DNA from: an uncultured Bacillota bacterium
Lineage (GTDB): Bacteria; Bacillota_I; Bacilli_A; Culicoidibacterales; ZOR0006
Assembly: GCA_945956935.1 (NCBI GenBank)
Contig: CAMFJD010000013.1
Location: forward strand, 1-43,613
DNA: 43,613 nt
Direction: 5' to 3'
Shown: piece after piece, positions 1-8,014 of the stretch
How the letters are laid out: each line of letters opens with the position of its first letter
Numbering within the stretch: the first letter of the stretch is position 1
Made by a program: the position numbers and the translations under genes
The notes under the pieces: model-generated
Databases searched by the model: none
The model's input: only the letters and a program-made list of their open reading frames with translations
Told to the model about the DNA's origin: nothing

Positions 1-94
1 TGTTGTGGGCTTTTTTTATTTCCACTAGTGCAATTTCATTATACAATTAAGCTAAGGAAAAAGTTCAATAAATCTATAATTTATCAAATATACA

Positions 95-109
95 TGATAG
101 CGATTTCAA
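95..109 (-). promoter_or_regulatory. cre site (CcpA) in the leader of the ABC/mannosidase operon
   Basis: Read on the minus strand the 15 bases are TTGAAATCGCTATCA, which fit the degenerate cre consensus WTGNAANCGNWNNCW at every fixed position. The site lies 39 bases before the first permease start. Candidate -10 hexamers TATAAT (75-80) and TATACT (112-117) flank it, but no convincing -35 is seen, so the exact promoter is unsettled. A site here would block initiation or early elongation when CcpA is active. The T-rich run at 11-20 may be the tail of an upstream terminator outside the window. CcpA control is inferred. Confidence 0.6.
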
Positions 110-147
110 ATTATACTGATGTTAGAAAGTTGAAAGGAGGAAAAAAC

Positions 148-1077
148 ATGTGGAGTAAACAAATGAAAACATTTAAACGAAATCGAACGTTGTTTATGCT
201 CACGTTACCGGCGACAATTTGGTATTTCGTCTTTGCATATTTACCAATGGTGGGGGTACTACTCGCATTTAAGCGTTATCGTGTCAATGGAGGGTTCTTC
301 AATAGTTTATTTACGAGTGAATGGGTTTGGTTTGATAACTTTAAATTTTTATTTTCAAGCAGTGATGCTTGGTTGATTACACGAAATACGGTATTGTACA
401 ATATTGTCTTTATCGTATTGGGGATTGTGTTACCAATCTTACTCGCAATTGGGATTAATGAGTTATTGAACAAACGATTGGCGAAATTTTATCAAAGTAT
501 GTTGTTCTTACCATATTTTATTTCATGGGTAGTGGTGAGTTACTTTGTATACGCGTTTTTAAGTCCAGAATCTGGATGGATTAATGGGTTACTAACGCAA
601 ATGGGATCAGATCCAATTTCATGGTATTCGGAAGCGAAATATTGGCCGTTTATTATTATCTTTATGGGGGTGTGGAAAACACTTGGATATAACATTGTTG
701 TGTATCTCGCAGCCATTTGTGGAATTGATCAGACATATTATGAAGCAGCAATGCTTGATGGTGCGACAAAATGGCAACAAATTCGTTATATTACAATTCC
801 GCTATTAAAGCCAGTTATTATTATTCTCTTTATCTTAGCAGTTGGTCGTATTTTCAATGCTGATTTTGGACTATTTTATCAAGTTACACGCGATTCAGGT
901 GCATTATATTCTGTAACAAATGTTATCGATACCTATGTATATCGTGGATTAATGACGTTAGGTGAAGTTGGAATGAGTTCAGCAGCAGCATTATACCAAT
1001 CAGCAGTTGGATTAGTTTTAATTTTAATTACGAATAAAATTATTAAGAAAATAGATAAAGATCAAGCATTATTTTAG
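148..1077 (+). CDS. Carbohydrate ABC transporter permease, LplB type
   Basis: One of two membrane subunits of a CUT1-family oligosaccharide importer. The start chosen is the ATG at 148, because the ribosome site AAAGGAGG (133-140) sits just before it; an upstream in-frame start would put that site inside the gene. The 309-residue product has a cytoplasmic basic N-terminus, about six hydrophobic segments, and the permease loop EAAMLDGATKWQQIRYITIP that docks on the ATPase. The next gene, 18 bases on, encodes the second permease. The pair resembles LplB/YtcP-type permeases, such as the streptococcal N-glycan importer, which also lack their own ATPase gene. Substrate is inferred from the mannosidase next door. 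Confidence 0.93.
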   Translation: MWSKQMKTFKRNRTLFMLTLPATIWYFVFAYLPMVGVLLAFKRYRVNGGFFNSLFTSEWVWFDNFKFLFSSSDAWLITRNTVLYNIVFIVLGIVLPILLAIGINELLNKRLAKFYQSMLFLPYFISWVVVSYFVYAFLSPESGWINGLLTQMGSDPISWYSEAKYWPFIIIFMGVWKTLGYNIVVYLAAICGIDQTYYEAAMLDGATKWQQIRYITIPLLKPVIIILFILAVGRIFNADFGLFYQVTRDSGALYSVTNVIDTYVYRGLMTLGEVGMSSAAALYQSAVGLVLILITNKIIKKIDKDQALF

Positions 1078-1095
1078 AAAGAGGGGTGTGCGTAT

Positions 1096-2019
1096 ATGGC
1101 ACAAGCAATGACATCACCATTACGTGATATTCATTCAATTAGTAAAAATTCCAATCGAATCTTACATCTGATTTTTGCAGCCTTAGCTTTCTCATGTATT
1201 ATTCCGTTTATCTTTATTTTCATGATTTCGATTTCAGCTGAAGATTCGATTAAAGAATTTGGTTATCAATTTATCCCACAAGCATTTAGCTTAGATGGTT
1301 ATCAGTATGTTATTAGTGGAAGTGATCAATTAGTGACATCGTATATGGTCACAATTACAGTTACCGTACTTGGAACATTAGGAGGATTATTCTTAATTTC
1401 AACATATGCGTATGCATTATCGCGATCAGATTTTGCGTACAAACGCTTCTTTACAGTTATTGCTGTCATTCCAATGCTCTTTGGAGGGGGAATGGTTGCT
1501 AATTATATGATTGTGTCGCGTTTCTTAGATATTAAAGATACAATTTTTGCACTTATTTTACCGATGATGATGAATTCGACGTATATGTTTGTCTTGAAAA
1601 GTTTCATTACATCTTCAGTACCTGATGTGATTATCGATTCAGCGCGAATTGATGGTGCTTCAGAATGGAGAATTTTCTTCCGTATCGTTATGCCAATGGT
1701 AGTTCCTGGGCTCGCAACAATTGCCTTGTTCTTAGTACTTGGGTATTGGAACGATTGGATGAATGCCATGTTATATATTGAAACAGATAAATTAATGCCG
1801 TTACAGTATTTACTGATTCGGATAGAAAACAGTATGAGCTTCTTAGCTGATAATGCCGCACAGATGGGGATTTCTGGTGTAGAGGCGGCGGCAAACCTAC
1901 CAAAAGATTCTGCGAAAATGGCAATCGTTGTTTTATCTACAGTTCCAATTTTATTTGCCTATCCATTTTTCCAAAAATACTTTGTGAAAGGATTAAACTT
2001 AGGAGCAGTCAAAGAATAG
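1096..2019 (+). CDS. Carbohydrate ABC transporter permease, YtcP type
   Basis: Second membrane subunit of the oligosaccharide importer. The 307-residue protein has an N-terminal membrane segment near residues 25-48, further hydrophobic spans, and the conserved cytoplasmic loop DSARIDGASEWRIFFRIVMP (about residues 180-199) expected of MalG/YtcP permeases. A GAGGGGTG ribosome site (1081-1088) precedes the ATG. It lies between the LplB-type permease and a cytoplasmic alpha-mannosidase, 46 bases upstream of the latter, in one operon. No ATP-binding subunit is encoded in the operon, so a multitask ATPase of the MsmK/MalK type must serve it; this is inference from family practice. Confidence 0.93.
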   Translation: MAQAMTSPLRDIHSISKNSNRILHLIFAALAFSCIIPFIFIFMISISAEDSIKEFGYQFIPQAFSLDGYQYVISGSDQLVTSYMVTITVTVLGTLGGLFLISTYAYALSRSDFAYKRFFTVIAVIPMLFGGGMVANYMIVSRFLDIKDTIFALILPMMMNSTYMFVLKSFITSSVPDVIIDSARIDGASEWRIFFRIVMPMVVPGLATIALFLVLGYWNDWMNAMLYIETDKLMPLQYLLIRIENSMSFLADNAAQMGISGVEAAANLPKDSAKMAIVVLSTVPILFAYPFFQKYFVKGLNLGAVKE

Positions 2020-2065
2020 TAATAATAGATATATATGAATAAATAAAAAAGTGAGGAAATAGACT

Positions 2066-5000
2066 ATGCACTATGTATTAGAAAGAATTCAAAAAATTTG
2101 CCATGATCTGAAAGATTTACAGTATCGTGAAACAGTAAAAATTAGTGATTACAAAAAACATGACGGAAATTTTAAAAACCTAACAGATTTAGCAAATCGT
2201 GCAACACAAGCAGGATGGGAAAATTTTACAACCGGTGATTTATGGGGTGGCTACGATAAGCATTGTTGGTTTACGAGTTCGGTTACAGTACCAGAACATT
2301 TTGCTGGGCAACCTTTAGTATTAGAATTTTATACTTTTGATGAAGGTTGGGATGCGACAAATCCACAATTTATGTTATATATTGATGGTGTACATGTACA
2401 AGGTTTAGATATTAATCATCGTGAATATGTATTAACAAATGCAGCAGTTGCAGGACAAACATATACAATTGATTTACATGCATACAGTGGATTAAATGAT
2501 AAACAAGCGACATTACATGGTGTGCTAGCCATTCTAGATCGACCTGTCCGTGATTTATACTACGATTTACAAGTCCCGATTTGGGTATGTGAAAAATTAG
2601 AGAAAGAAGATAAGCGTCGTATTGATATGTTGACAACATTGAATGATGCAATTAACTTATTAGATTTCCGTAAAGTACGTAGTGAAGCATTTGATGCAAG
2701 TGTAGAGGCGGCACATGAATTTTTGGCAAAAAATTTCTATGATGAAATGTGTGGGCACAGTGAAACAATTGCGACATGTATTGGACATACACACATCGAT
2801 GTTGCATGGCACTGGACAGTAGCACAAACACATGAAAAAACTGGGCGCAGTTTTGCGACAGTATTATCACTAATGAATCAATATCCAGAATATAAATTTA
2901 TGTCAAGTCAACCACAGTTATATGAATTCTTAAAAGAAGATTATCCAACACTGTATGCACAAGTGAAAGAACGTGTAGCAGAAGGGCGTTGGGAACCTGA
3001 AGGAGCAATGTGGTTAGAAGCTGACTGTAATGTGACATCAGGTGAATCACTTGTACGTCAAATTTTATTTGGAAAACGCTTCTTTAAAGAAGAATTCGGG
3101 GTCGATAATAAAGTACTCTGGCTTCCAGATGTATTCGGGTATTCTGCAGCTTTACCACAAATCATGAAAAAAACGGGAATCGAGTATTTCATGACGACAA
3201 AAATCGCATGGAACCAATTCAATAAAATTCCATATGATACATTTAAGTGGCGTGGAATTGATGGAACAGAAATTTTAACTCACTTTATTACAACAAAAGA
3301 TCCGTACCAAGAAAAAGATTCGTTCTTTACAACATATAATGGAAATTTACATCCAGGTGCTGTGATTGGGGCATGGGATCGTTATCAGCAAAAAGCGTTA
3401 AATAACGATGTTATGATTAGTTATGGACACGGTGATGGTGGTGGTGGACCAACTTACGAAATGTTAGAAGTAGGTCGTCGTCTTGAAAAAGGAATTCCAG
3501 GTGCTCCACGTGTACAACAAGGTCACAGTTTAGATTATTTCAAACGTCTTGATGAGAAAGTTGGTTCGCATCCAAAATTACCGACATGGGCAGGAGAACT
3601 ATACCTAGAATACCACCGTGGAACATATACATCAATGGCACGGAATAAGCGCGATAACCGTAAGAGTGAGCAAGTGTATCAATCATTAGAAAAAATGAAT
3701 ACATTTGCAATGTTACACGGAAAATCATATCCACAAGCAAAAATTAATAAGCATTGGAAAACGATCTTATTGAATCAATTCCATGATATCTTACCTGGAA
3801 CATCAATTCAGCCTGTATATGAAGTAACGGCAGAACAATACGCAGAAATTTTAGCAGATGGTCGAGAAATGTTGGCTGAGGCGATTGGTTATATTGGTTC
3901 AAATATTTCAACACAAGTACAAACATTATTAGTCACAAATACATTGTCGTTTGTTCGTGATGATATTGTTGAATTTGATGCCCCTGAAGGAATGGAAGTA
4001 TTCCATTTAACTGATGGAGAGACACGCATTGCTTGCCAAAAAACACATAAAGGAACATATGTCGCTTTCGTGCAGAGTATTCCAGCCAATGGATATAAAA
4101 CGCTCGAATTTGCAGCAGGTTTAATAGAAGCACCGATAACGACTGTCGCAACAACAACTCAGCTAGAAAATCAATATTTTGCGATTGCATTAGATGATGT
4201 TGCAGAAATGACATCAATTTTTGATAAAGTAGCACAACGTGAAGTGTTAAAACCTGGACAAAAAGGAAATCAAATTCAAGCATTCGAAGATAAACCAATG
4301 TTCTGGGATAACTGGGATATAGATATGTACTATACTGAAAAAATGTGGCCAGTTACGGATGTAGCATCAATTGAAATCATTGAACATGGCAATGTTCGTA
4401 GCGTACTGCGTATTGAACGTAAGTTTGTCGATTCAACAATAATTCAAGATGTGATCATTTACGCAAATTTACCGAAAATTGATTTTGAAACGTATGTTGA
4501 TTGGAAACAAAGTCAAGTATTATTAAAAGCAGCTTTTCCTGTTGCAGTGAACACAACAAAAGCAACATATGAAATTCAGTATGGAAATTTAGAACGACCA
4601 ACACACAAAAATACATCTTGGGATCAAGCACGATTTGAAGTATGTGCACATAAGTGGGCGGATATTTCTGAAGGAGACTATGGTGTGAGTCTATTGAATG
4701 AAAGTAAATATGGACATGATATTGTTGATGGAAATATGCGTTTAACACTTTTAAAATCAGGGACAATGCCGCATCCGACAACGGATCAAGAAGAACATTT
4801 CTTTACATACTCATTACATCCACATGCACATGGATGGCAAGACGCACAAACAGTTGCATTGGCAGAAATGTTAAATGTTCCGTGCCAGACACAAGTATTA
4901 GCTGCAAAACAAGAAGGAACATTACCACAAGTATTTAGTTTACTTTCAGTTGATCAATCAAACATTTTGATTGAAGTTATTAAAAAAGCAGAAGAAGATG

Positions 5001-5200
5001 ATTCAATTATTGTGCGTATGTATGAAAATAGTAACAAACAAACAACAACACTGTTAACAAGTGGATATGAAATTGTTGAAGCATATGAAACAGATATGTT
5101 AGAACAAAATGAAGCTCGACTTTGTGCTGAAGCATCACAGGTTACTTTAACGTTCAAACCATTTGAAATTAAAACAATTCGTATTCAGTTAAAAAAATAA
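2066..5200 (+). CDS. Alpha-mannosidase, glycoside hydrolase family 38
   Basis: Hydrolyses alpha-mannosidic linkages, most likely in imported N-glycan fragments. No signal peptide is seen, so it should act in the cytoplasm. The N-terminal ~235 residues form the usual beta-rich domain. The GH38 metal site follows in GHTHIDVAW, with H243 and D245 as probable zinc ligands, and the nucleophile is D355 in WLPDVFG. A GHGDGGGGPT motif comes later in the catalytic part, and the C-terminal half is beta-sandwich-like. At 1044 residues the length is normal for bacterial GH38 enzymes. The ribosome site GTGAGGA precedes the ATG. It shares an operon with sugar permeases upstream and the binding protein and ROK kinase downstream. 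Exact linkage preference cannot be read from sequence. Confidence 0.95.
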   Translation: MHYVLERIQKICHDLKDLQYRETVKISDYKKHDGNFKNLTDLANRATQAGWENFTTGDLWGGYDKHCWFTSSVTVPEHFAGQPLVLEFYTFDEGWDATNPQFMLYIDGVHVQGLDINHREYVLTNAAVAGQTYTIDLHAYSGLNDKQATLHGVLAILDRPVRDLYYDLQVPIWVCEKLEKEDKRRIDMLTTLNDAINLLDFRKVRSEAFDASVEAAHEFLAKNFYDEMCGHSETIATCIGHTHIDVAWHWTVAQTHEKTGRSFATVLSLMNQYPEYKFMSSQPQLYEFLKEDYPTLYAQVKERVAEGRWEPEGAMWLEADCNVTSGESLVRQILFGKRFFKEEFGVDNKVLWLPDVFGYSAALPQIMKKTGIEYFMTTKIAWNQFNKIPYDTFKWRGIDGTEILTHFITTKDPYQEKDSFFTTYNGNLHPGAVIGAWDRYQQKALNNDVMISYGHGDGGGGPTYEMLEVGRRLEKGIPGAPRVQQGHSLDYFKRLDEKVGSHPKLPTWAGELYLEYHRGTYTSMARNKRDNRKSEQVYQSLEKMNTFAMLHGKSYPQAKINKHWKTILLNQFHDILPGTSIQPVYEVTAEQYAEILADGREMLAEAIGYIGSNISTQVQTLLVTNTLSFVRDDIVEFDAPEGMEVFHLTDGETRIACQKTHKGTYVAFVQSIPANGYKTLEFAAGLIEAPITTVATTTQLENQYFAIALDDVAEMTSIFDKVAQREVLKPGQKGNQIQAFEDKPMFWDNWDIDMYYTEKMWPVTDVASIEIIEHGNVRSVLRIERKFVDSTIIQDVIIYANLPKIDFETYVDWKQSQVLLKAAFPVAVNTTKATYEIQYGNLERPTHKNTSWDQARFEVCAHKWADISEGDYGVSLLNESKYGHDIVDGNMRLTLLKSGTMPHPTTDQEEHFFTYSLHPHAHGWQDAQTVALAEMLNVPCQTQVLAAKQEGTLPQVFSLLSVDQSNILIEVIKKAEEDDSIIVRMYENSNKQTTTLLTSGYEIVEAYETDMLEQNEARLCAEASQVTLTFKPFEIKTIRIQLKK

Positions 5201-5212
5201 ATAGATTCAAAC

Positions 5213-5245
5213 ATACAAAGCTCGTAGCGAGTACGAGCTTTGTAT
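5213..5245 (+). other. Perfect 14-bp intercistronic hairpin
   Basis: Arms ATACAAAGCTCGTA (5213-5226) and TACGAGCTTTGTAT (5232-5245) pair perfectly around the five-base loop GCGAG. No run of T follows on either strand, so it is not a standard intrinsic terminator. It lies between the alpha-mannosidase stop and the ribosome site of the solute-binding protein gene. Such hairpins often shield the highly expressed binding-protein message or mark an RNase cut, giving unequal subunit amounts. That role is inference. Confidence 0.75.
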
Positions 5246-5264
5246 AAAAATAGGGGGTACTCAT

Positions 5265-6716
5265 ATGATGAATTTTAAAAAAAGTTTTTTTACAACAACA
5301 GCAATCACATTAACTGCCGCAACGTTATTAACTGGGTGTGGATCAAGTACAGGAACAAGTGGGACAGACGCTGATGTGACAAATTTAACGTGGTATGTTA
5401 TTGGAGCACCACAAAAAGATACGGCACTAGTACAAGAAAAAATTAATGAATACACAGCAGAAAAAATTGGAGTGACAGTTGATATTAAATCAGTTGATTT
5501 TGGGGATTATAATCAAAAATTACAAGTTGTTTCAAGTTCTGGAGAACCATATGACCTTGCTTTTACAGCGGCTTGGGCAAATGATTATCTTGTGAATGCC
5601 CGTAAAGGATCATTTTTAGCAATTGATGAGTATTTAGCAACACCAGAAGGTCAAGAGCTTTATGAAGCAATTGATGAACGTTTCTGGGAAGGGGCAAAAG
5701 TAGGCGATGAAACTTATGGAGTTCCAACGCAAAAAGAAATTTCTTCGGCACCGATGTGGGTGTTTACAAAAGAATATGTTGATAAATATAATATTCCATA
5801 TGAAGAAATCCATACATTAGAAGATTTAGAGCCATGGTTGCAAAAAATTAAAGACAATGAACCTGGAGTAACACCATTATATGTTTCACGGGATTTTTCA
5901 ACACCATCATCATTTGATCAACTATTAGAACCACTAGGGGTTGCATTAAATAGTGAAGGTGAATTACAAGTGGAAAATTTATATGAAACACCTGAAAAAA
6001 TAAAAGCGTTAGAAACAATGCGTGATTGGTATAAAAAAGGTTTAATTAATTCAGACGGTGCAACAGCTGGAGATGATAAAACAATTAAACGTTTTGTTAC
6101 TAAAGGTGATGGTCAACCATATGCTGATGTCATTTGGTCAAAAGATCTTGGATATGAAGTTGTAACGTCAGAAATTATGCAACCAGTTATTACAAATGCA
6201 AGTACAACAGGATCATTAACAGCAATTTCTTCAACATCAAAACATCCAGAAGAAGCATTTAAATTTTTAGTGCTATTAAATACTGATGAATATTTACGTA
6301 ATCTTGTTAACTACGGTATCGAAGGAACACATTACGAAAAAGTAAATGATACACAAATCTCACTATTACCTGACCAAAAGAACTATTCAATGCCGTATTT
6401 TGCATTAGGAAATATGTTCATAACATATACGTTAGAAAATGAACCAACGACAAAATGGGATGAATTCATTGAATTTAATGATAGTGGAATTACTTCGCCG
6501 GCGTTAGGGTTCAAATTTGATCCAACACCAGTTCAAACAGAAGTTGCAGCTTTCCGAAATGTACTTGATGAATTTGGTGCACCGTTAAATACAGGAACAG
6601 TTGAAACAGCCGATTATTTACAAAAATTAAATGAAAAATTAAAAGCATCAGGAATTGATAAAGTAAAAGAAGAAATGCAACGCCAACTTGATGAGTGGGT
6701 AGCAGAAAATAAATAA
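5265..6716 (+). CDS. Extracellular solute-binding lipoprotein for oligosaccharides
   Basis: Captures the glycan outside the cell and delivers it to the two permeases of this operon. The first 25 residues are a lipoprotein signal: two lysines, a hydrophobic stretch and the lipobox LLTGC with C25 as the lipidated residue. The mature part begins with a Ser/Gly/Thr-rich linker and continues as a family 1-type sugar-binding protein of the kind paired with LplB/YtcP permeases. Total length of 483 residues is normal. The start is one of two adjacent ATGs (5265 or 5268) after AGGGGGT. Placement after the mannosidase rather than before the permeases is a little unusual, and a strong hairpin precedes it. 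Confidence 0.93.
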   Translation: MMNFKKSFFTTTAITLTAATLLTGCGSSTGTSGTDADVTNLTWYVIGAPQKDTALVQEKINEYTAEKIGVTVDIKSVDFGDYNQKLQVVSSSGEPYDLAFTAAWANDYLVNARKGSFLAIDEYLATPEGQELYEAIDERFWEGAKVGDETYGVPTQKEISSAPMWVFTKEYVDKYNIPYEEIHTLEDLEPWLQKIKDNEPGVTPLYVSRDFSTPSSFDQLLEPLGVALNSEGELQVENLYETPEKIKALETMRDWYKKGLINSDGATAGDDKTIKRFVTKGDGQPYADVIWSKDLGYEVVTSEIMQPVITNASTTGSLTAISSTSKHPEEAFKFLVLLNTDEYLRNLVNYGIEGTHYEKVNDTQISLLPDQKNYSMPYFALGNMFITYTLENEPTTKWDEFIEFNDSGITSPALGFKFDPTPVQTEVAAFRNVLDEFGAPLNTGTVETADYLQKLNEKLKASGIDKVKEEMQRQLDEWVAENK

Positions 6717-6730
6717 GGAGTTCAACTCAT

Positions 6731-7600
6731 ATGGCAATTATTGCATACGATTTTGGTGGAACAGCAATTAAAGTAGGTGTGTTTGTTGAAGATCAACTTG
6801 TCGAGCGAACAAAATTTGCTACACCGAAAGTACAACATGAATGTCTTGAATTATTAATCGAACAGTTACGTAATTTTAGTAAAAACTATCCTATTACTGG
6901 AATAGCATTGAGTGTTCCAGGGGCTGCAAATCAAGCAACAGGAATAGTTGGTGGTGCAAGTGCTATACCCTACTTGCACAACTTTAATTGGTATGAATTT
7001 TTCCAACAGGAATTGTCAGTACCAGTGACAATGGCGAATGATGCGAATTGTGCGGCACTTGGTGAGGTGCACTATGGTGCTGCAAAAGGCTATGATGATG
7101 TCATTTTTGTAGTAATAGGTACTGGAATTGGTGGTGCAATCGTTAAAAATGGACAGGTACATGTTGGGAAAAATTTACATGGTGGTGAGTTTGGATACAT
7201 GATTCAAAATCCCAATACTTTGCAGATATGGAGTGAGCAAGCATCAACATACGCATTAATTCAAAGAGTATGTGCACTCACAGGTGAAATATATACAGGT
7301 GAAGAAATCTTTACAAAAATAAATCATAATGAAATTATTGCTGCTGAAGTAGTACAATGGTATCAAGATCTTGCAATTGGTATATACAATTTGCAATATA
7401 GCTTTGATCCCGAGTGTATTGTCATTGCTGGTGGTGTGAGTGAACATCCGACATTTTCCCAGGAAATAAACGAGGCAATGGAACATGTCTTACAAAGTGT
7501 TGGCATTGCTCAAATAAAGCCAAATATTCAAGTGGCAATGAATGGGAATCATTCAAATCTTTACGGAGCTTATGTACATCATCAACATATGACTTACTAA
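6731..7600 (+). CDS. ROK-family sugar kinase lacking the zinc-binding cysteines
   Basis: Phosphorylates a free hexose, probably mannose or another sugar freed by the glycosidases. The N-terminal phosphate loop DFGGTAIKVG (residues 6-15), the catalytic motif ANDANCAALGE and the GTGIGGA loop are all present. The ROK histidine/glutamate segment appears as HGGEFGYM, but the usual CxCGxxGC zinc cluster that follows is missing, as in some streptococcal and listerial ROK kinases. The protein has 289 residues and no DNA-binding domain, so it is a kinase rather than a ROK repressor. The ribosome site AAGGAG overlaps the end of the binding-protein gene, showing tight coupling. Substrate is inferred from context. 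Confidence 0.9.
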   Translation: MAIIAYDFGGTAIKVGVFVEDQLVERTKFATPKVQHECLELLIEQLRNFSKNYPITGIALSVPGAANQATGIVGGASAIPYLHNFNWYEFFQQELSVPVTMANDANCAALGEVHYGAAKGYDDVIFVVIGTGIGGAIVKNGQVHVGKNLHGGEFGYMIQNPNTLQIWSEQASTYALIQRVCALTGEIYTGEEIFTKINHNEIIAAEVVQWYQDLAIGIYNLQYSFDPECIVIAGGVSEHPTFSQEINEAMEHVLQSVGIAQIKPNIQVAMNGNHSNLYGAYVHHQHMTY

Positions 7601-7643
7601 AAATAATTAACGCAAAAAACTATTCGTTATTCTCTCAAAAAAT

Positions 7644-7723
7644 AAAAAGGGCAGATGTTGTTCAATCTGAAAATATGTGGCTTTGGAGCCAGACGCCCTT
7701 TTTCTGGCTCCAAAGCCACATAT
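7644..7723 (+). other. Structured intergenic RNA with a perfect 20-bp hairpin and a rival terminator fold
   Basis: Arms 7673-7692 and 7704-7723 are perfect inverted repeats of 20 bases around the 11-base loop ACGCCCTTTTT. A rival fold pairs AAAAAGGGC (7644-7652) with GCCCTTTTT (7695-7703), which would give a terminator-like stem ending in five T. Inside that fold CAGAT/ATCTG and TGGCT/AGCCA can make two smaller hairpins. The two folds exclude each other because the 3' side of the terminator is the loop of the long hairpin. It may end the upstream sugar operon or switch expression of the small gene that follows. Function is not known. Confidence 0.6.
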
Positions 7724-7745
7724 GCTGGGCGCACAAATTTAGGTT

Positions 7746-7771
7746 CAACCTTATTCTATAGTATAAGGTTG
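7746..7771 (+). promoter_or_regulatory. 9-bp inverted repeat just before the small ORF ribosome site
   Basis: CAACCTTAT (7746-7754) and ATAAGGTTG (7763-7771) are perfect inverted repeats with an 8-base spacer TCTATAGT. The spacer and right arm contain TATAGT and TATAAG, which could serve as a -10. The ribosome site GAGGAG starts two bases later. It could be an operator overlapping a promoter or an RNA hairpin affecting ribosome access; the sequence does not separate these. Confidence 0.45.
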
Positions 7772-7788
7772 TGAGGAGATGATTACTG

Positions 7789-7917
7789 ATGAAAAACGCA
7801 GTATCACTATTCTTAGAATGGATTATTCCACCAGTAGCAGATGAACAAACACCAAAACCAGTTGTCCAATGGCTGTTGTTTGATGCACATAATCAGTATT
7901 GTGCCTTCCACTTTTAG
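7789..7917 (+). CDS. Small ORF, 42 residues, unknown function
   Basis: An ATG at 7789, ten bases after the ribosome site GAGGAG (7773-7778), opens a 42-codon frame ending in TAG at 7915-7917. The peptide starts MKNAVSLFLEWIIPP and ends QWLLFDAHNQYCAFHF, so the C-terminal third is rich in aromatic residues, with one Cys and two His. There is no signal peptide or clear membrane helix. It is the only candidate gene between the ROK kinase and the shared terminator at 7972-8013, and it converges with two radical SAM genes. That makes a ribosomal peptide precursor conceivable, but the opposite strand and lack of homology evidence keep this a guess. It could also be a leader peptide or not translated. 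Confidence 0.4.
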   Translation: MKNAVSLFLEWIIPPVADEQTPKPVVQWLLFDAHNQYCAFHF

Positions 7918-7971
7918 GAAGTCCGTGCCCAGCTCCTAAGTGGATGACGCAAATTTTGCCGAATCCAAATA

Positions 7972-8013
7972 AAAAAGCGGTTAGAACACGTGAGAGTGTT
8001 CTAACCGCTTTTT
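7972..8013 (+). terminator. Bidirectional intrinsic terminator, 18-bp stem
   Basis: Arms 7972-7989 and 7996-8013 are perfectly complementary (core GCGGTTAGAACAC / GTGTTCTAACCGC) around a six-base loop GTGAGA. A runs on the left and T runs on the right make it work for both strands. It ends the small ORF transcript on the plus strand and the radical SAM operon on the minus strand, whose last stop codon abuts it at 8015. Confidence 0.9.
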
Positions 8014-8014
8014 A

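Noticed and set aside
7693-7732. Pseudoknot between the 20-bp hairpin loop (CGCCC) and GGGCG at 7727
   Set aside because: Only three bases link the stem base to the partner, far too short to span a 20-bp stem.
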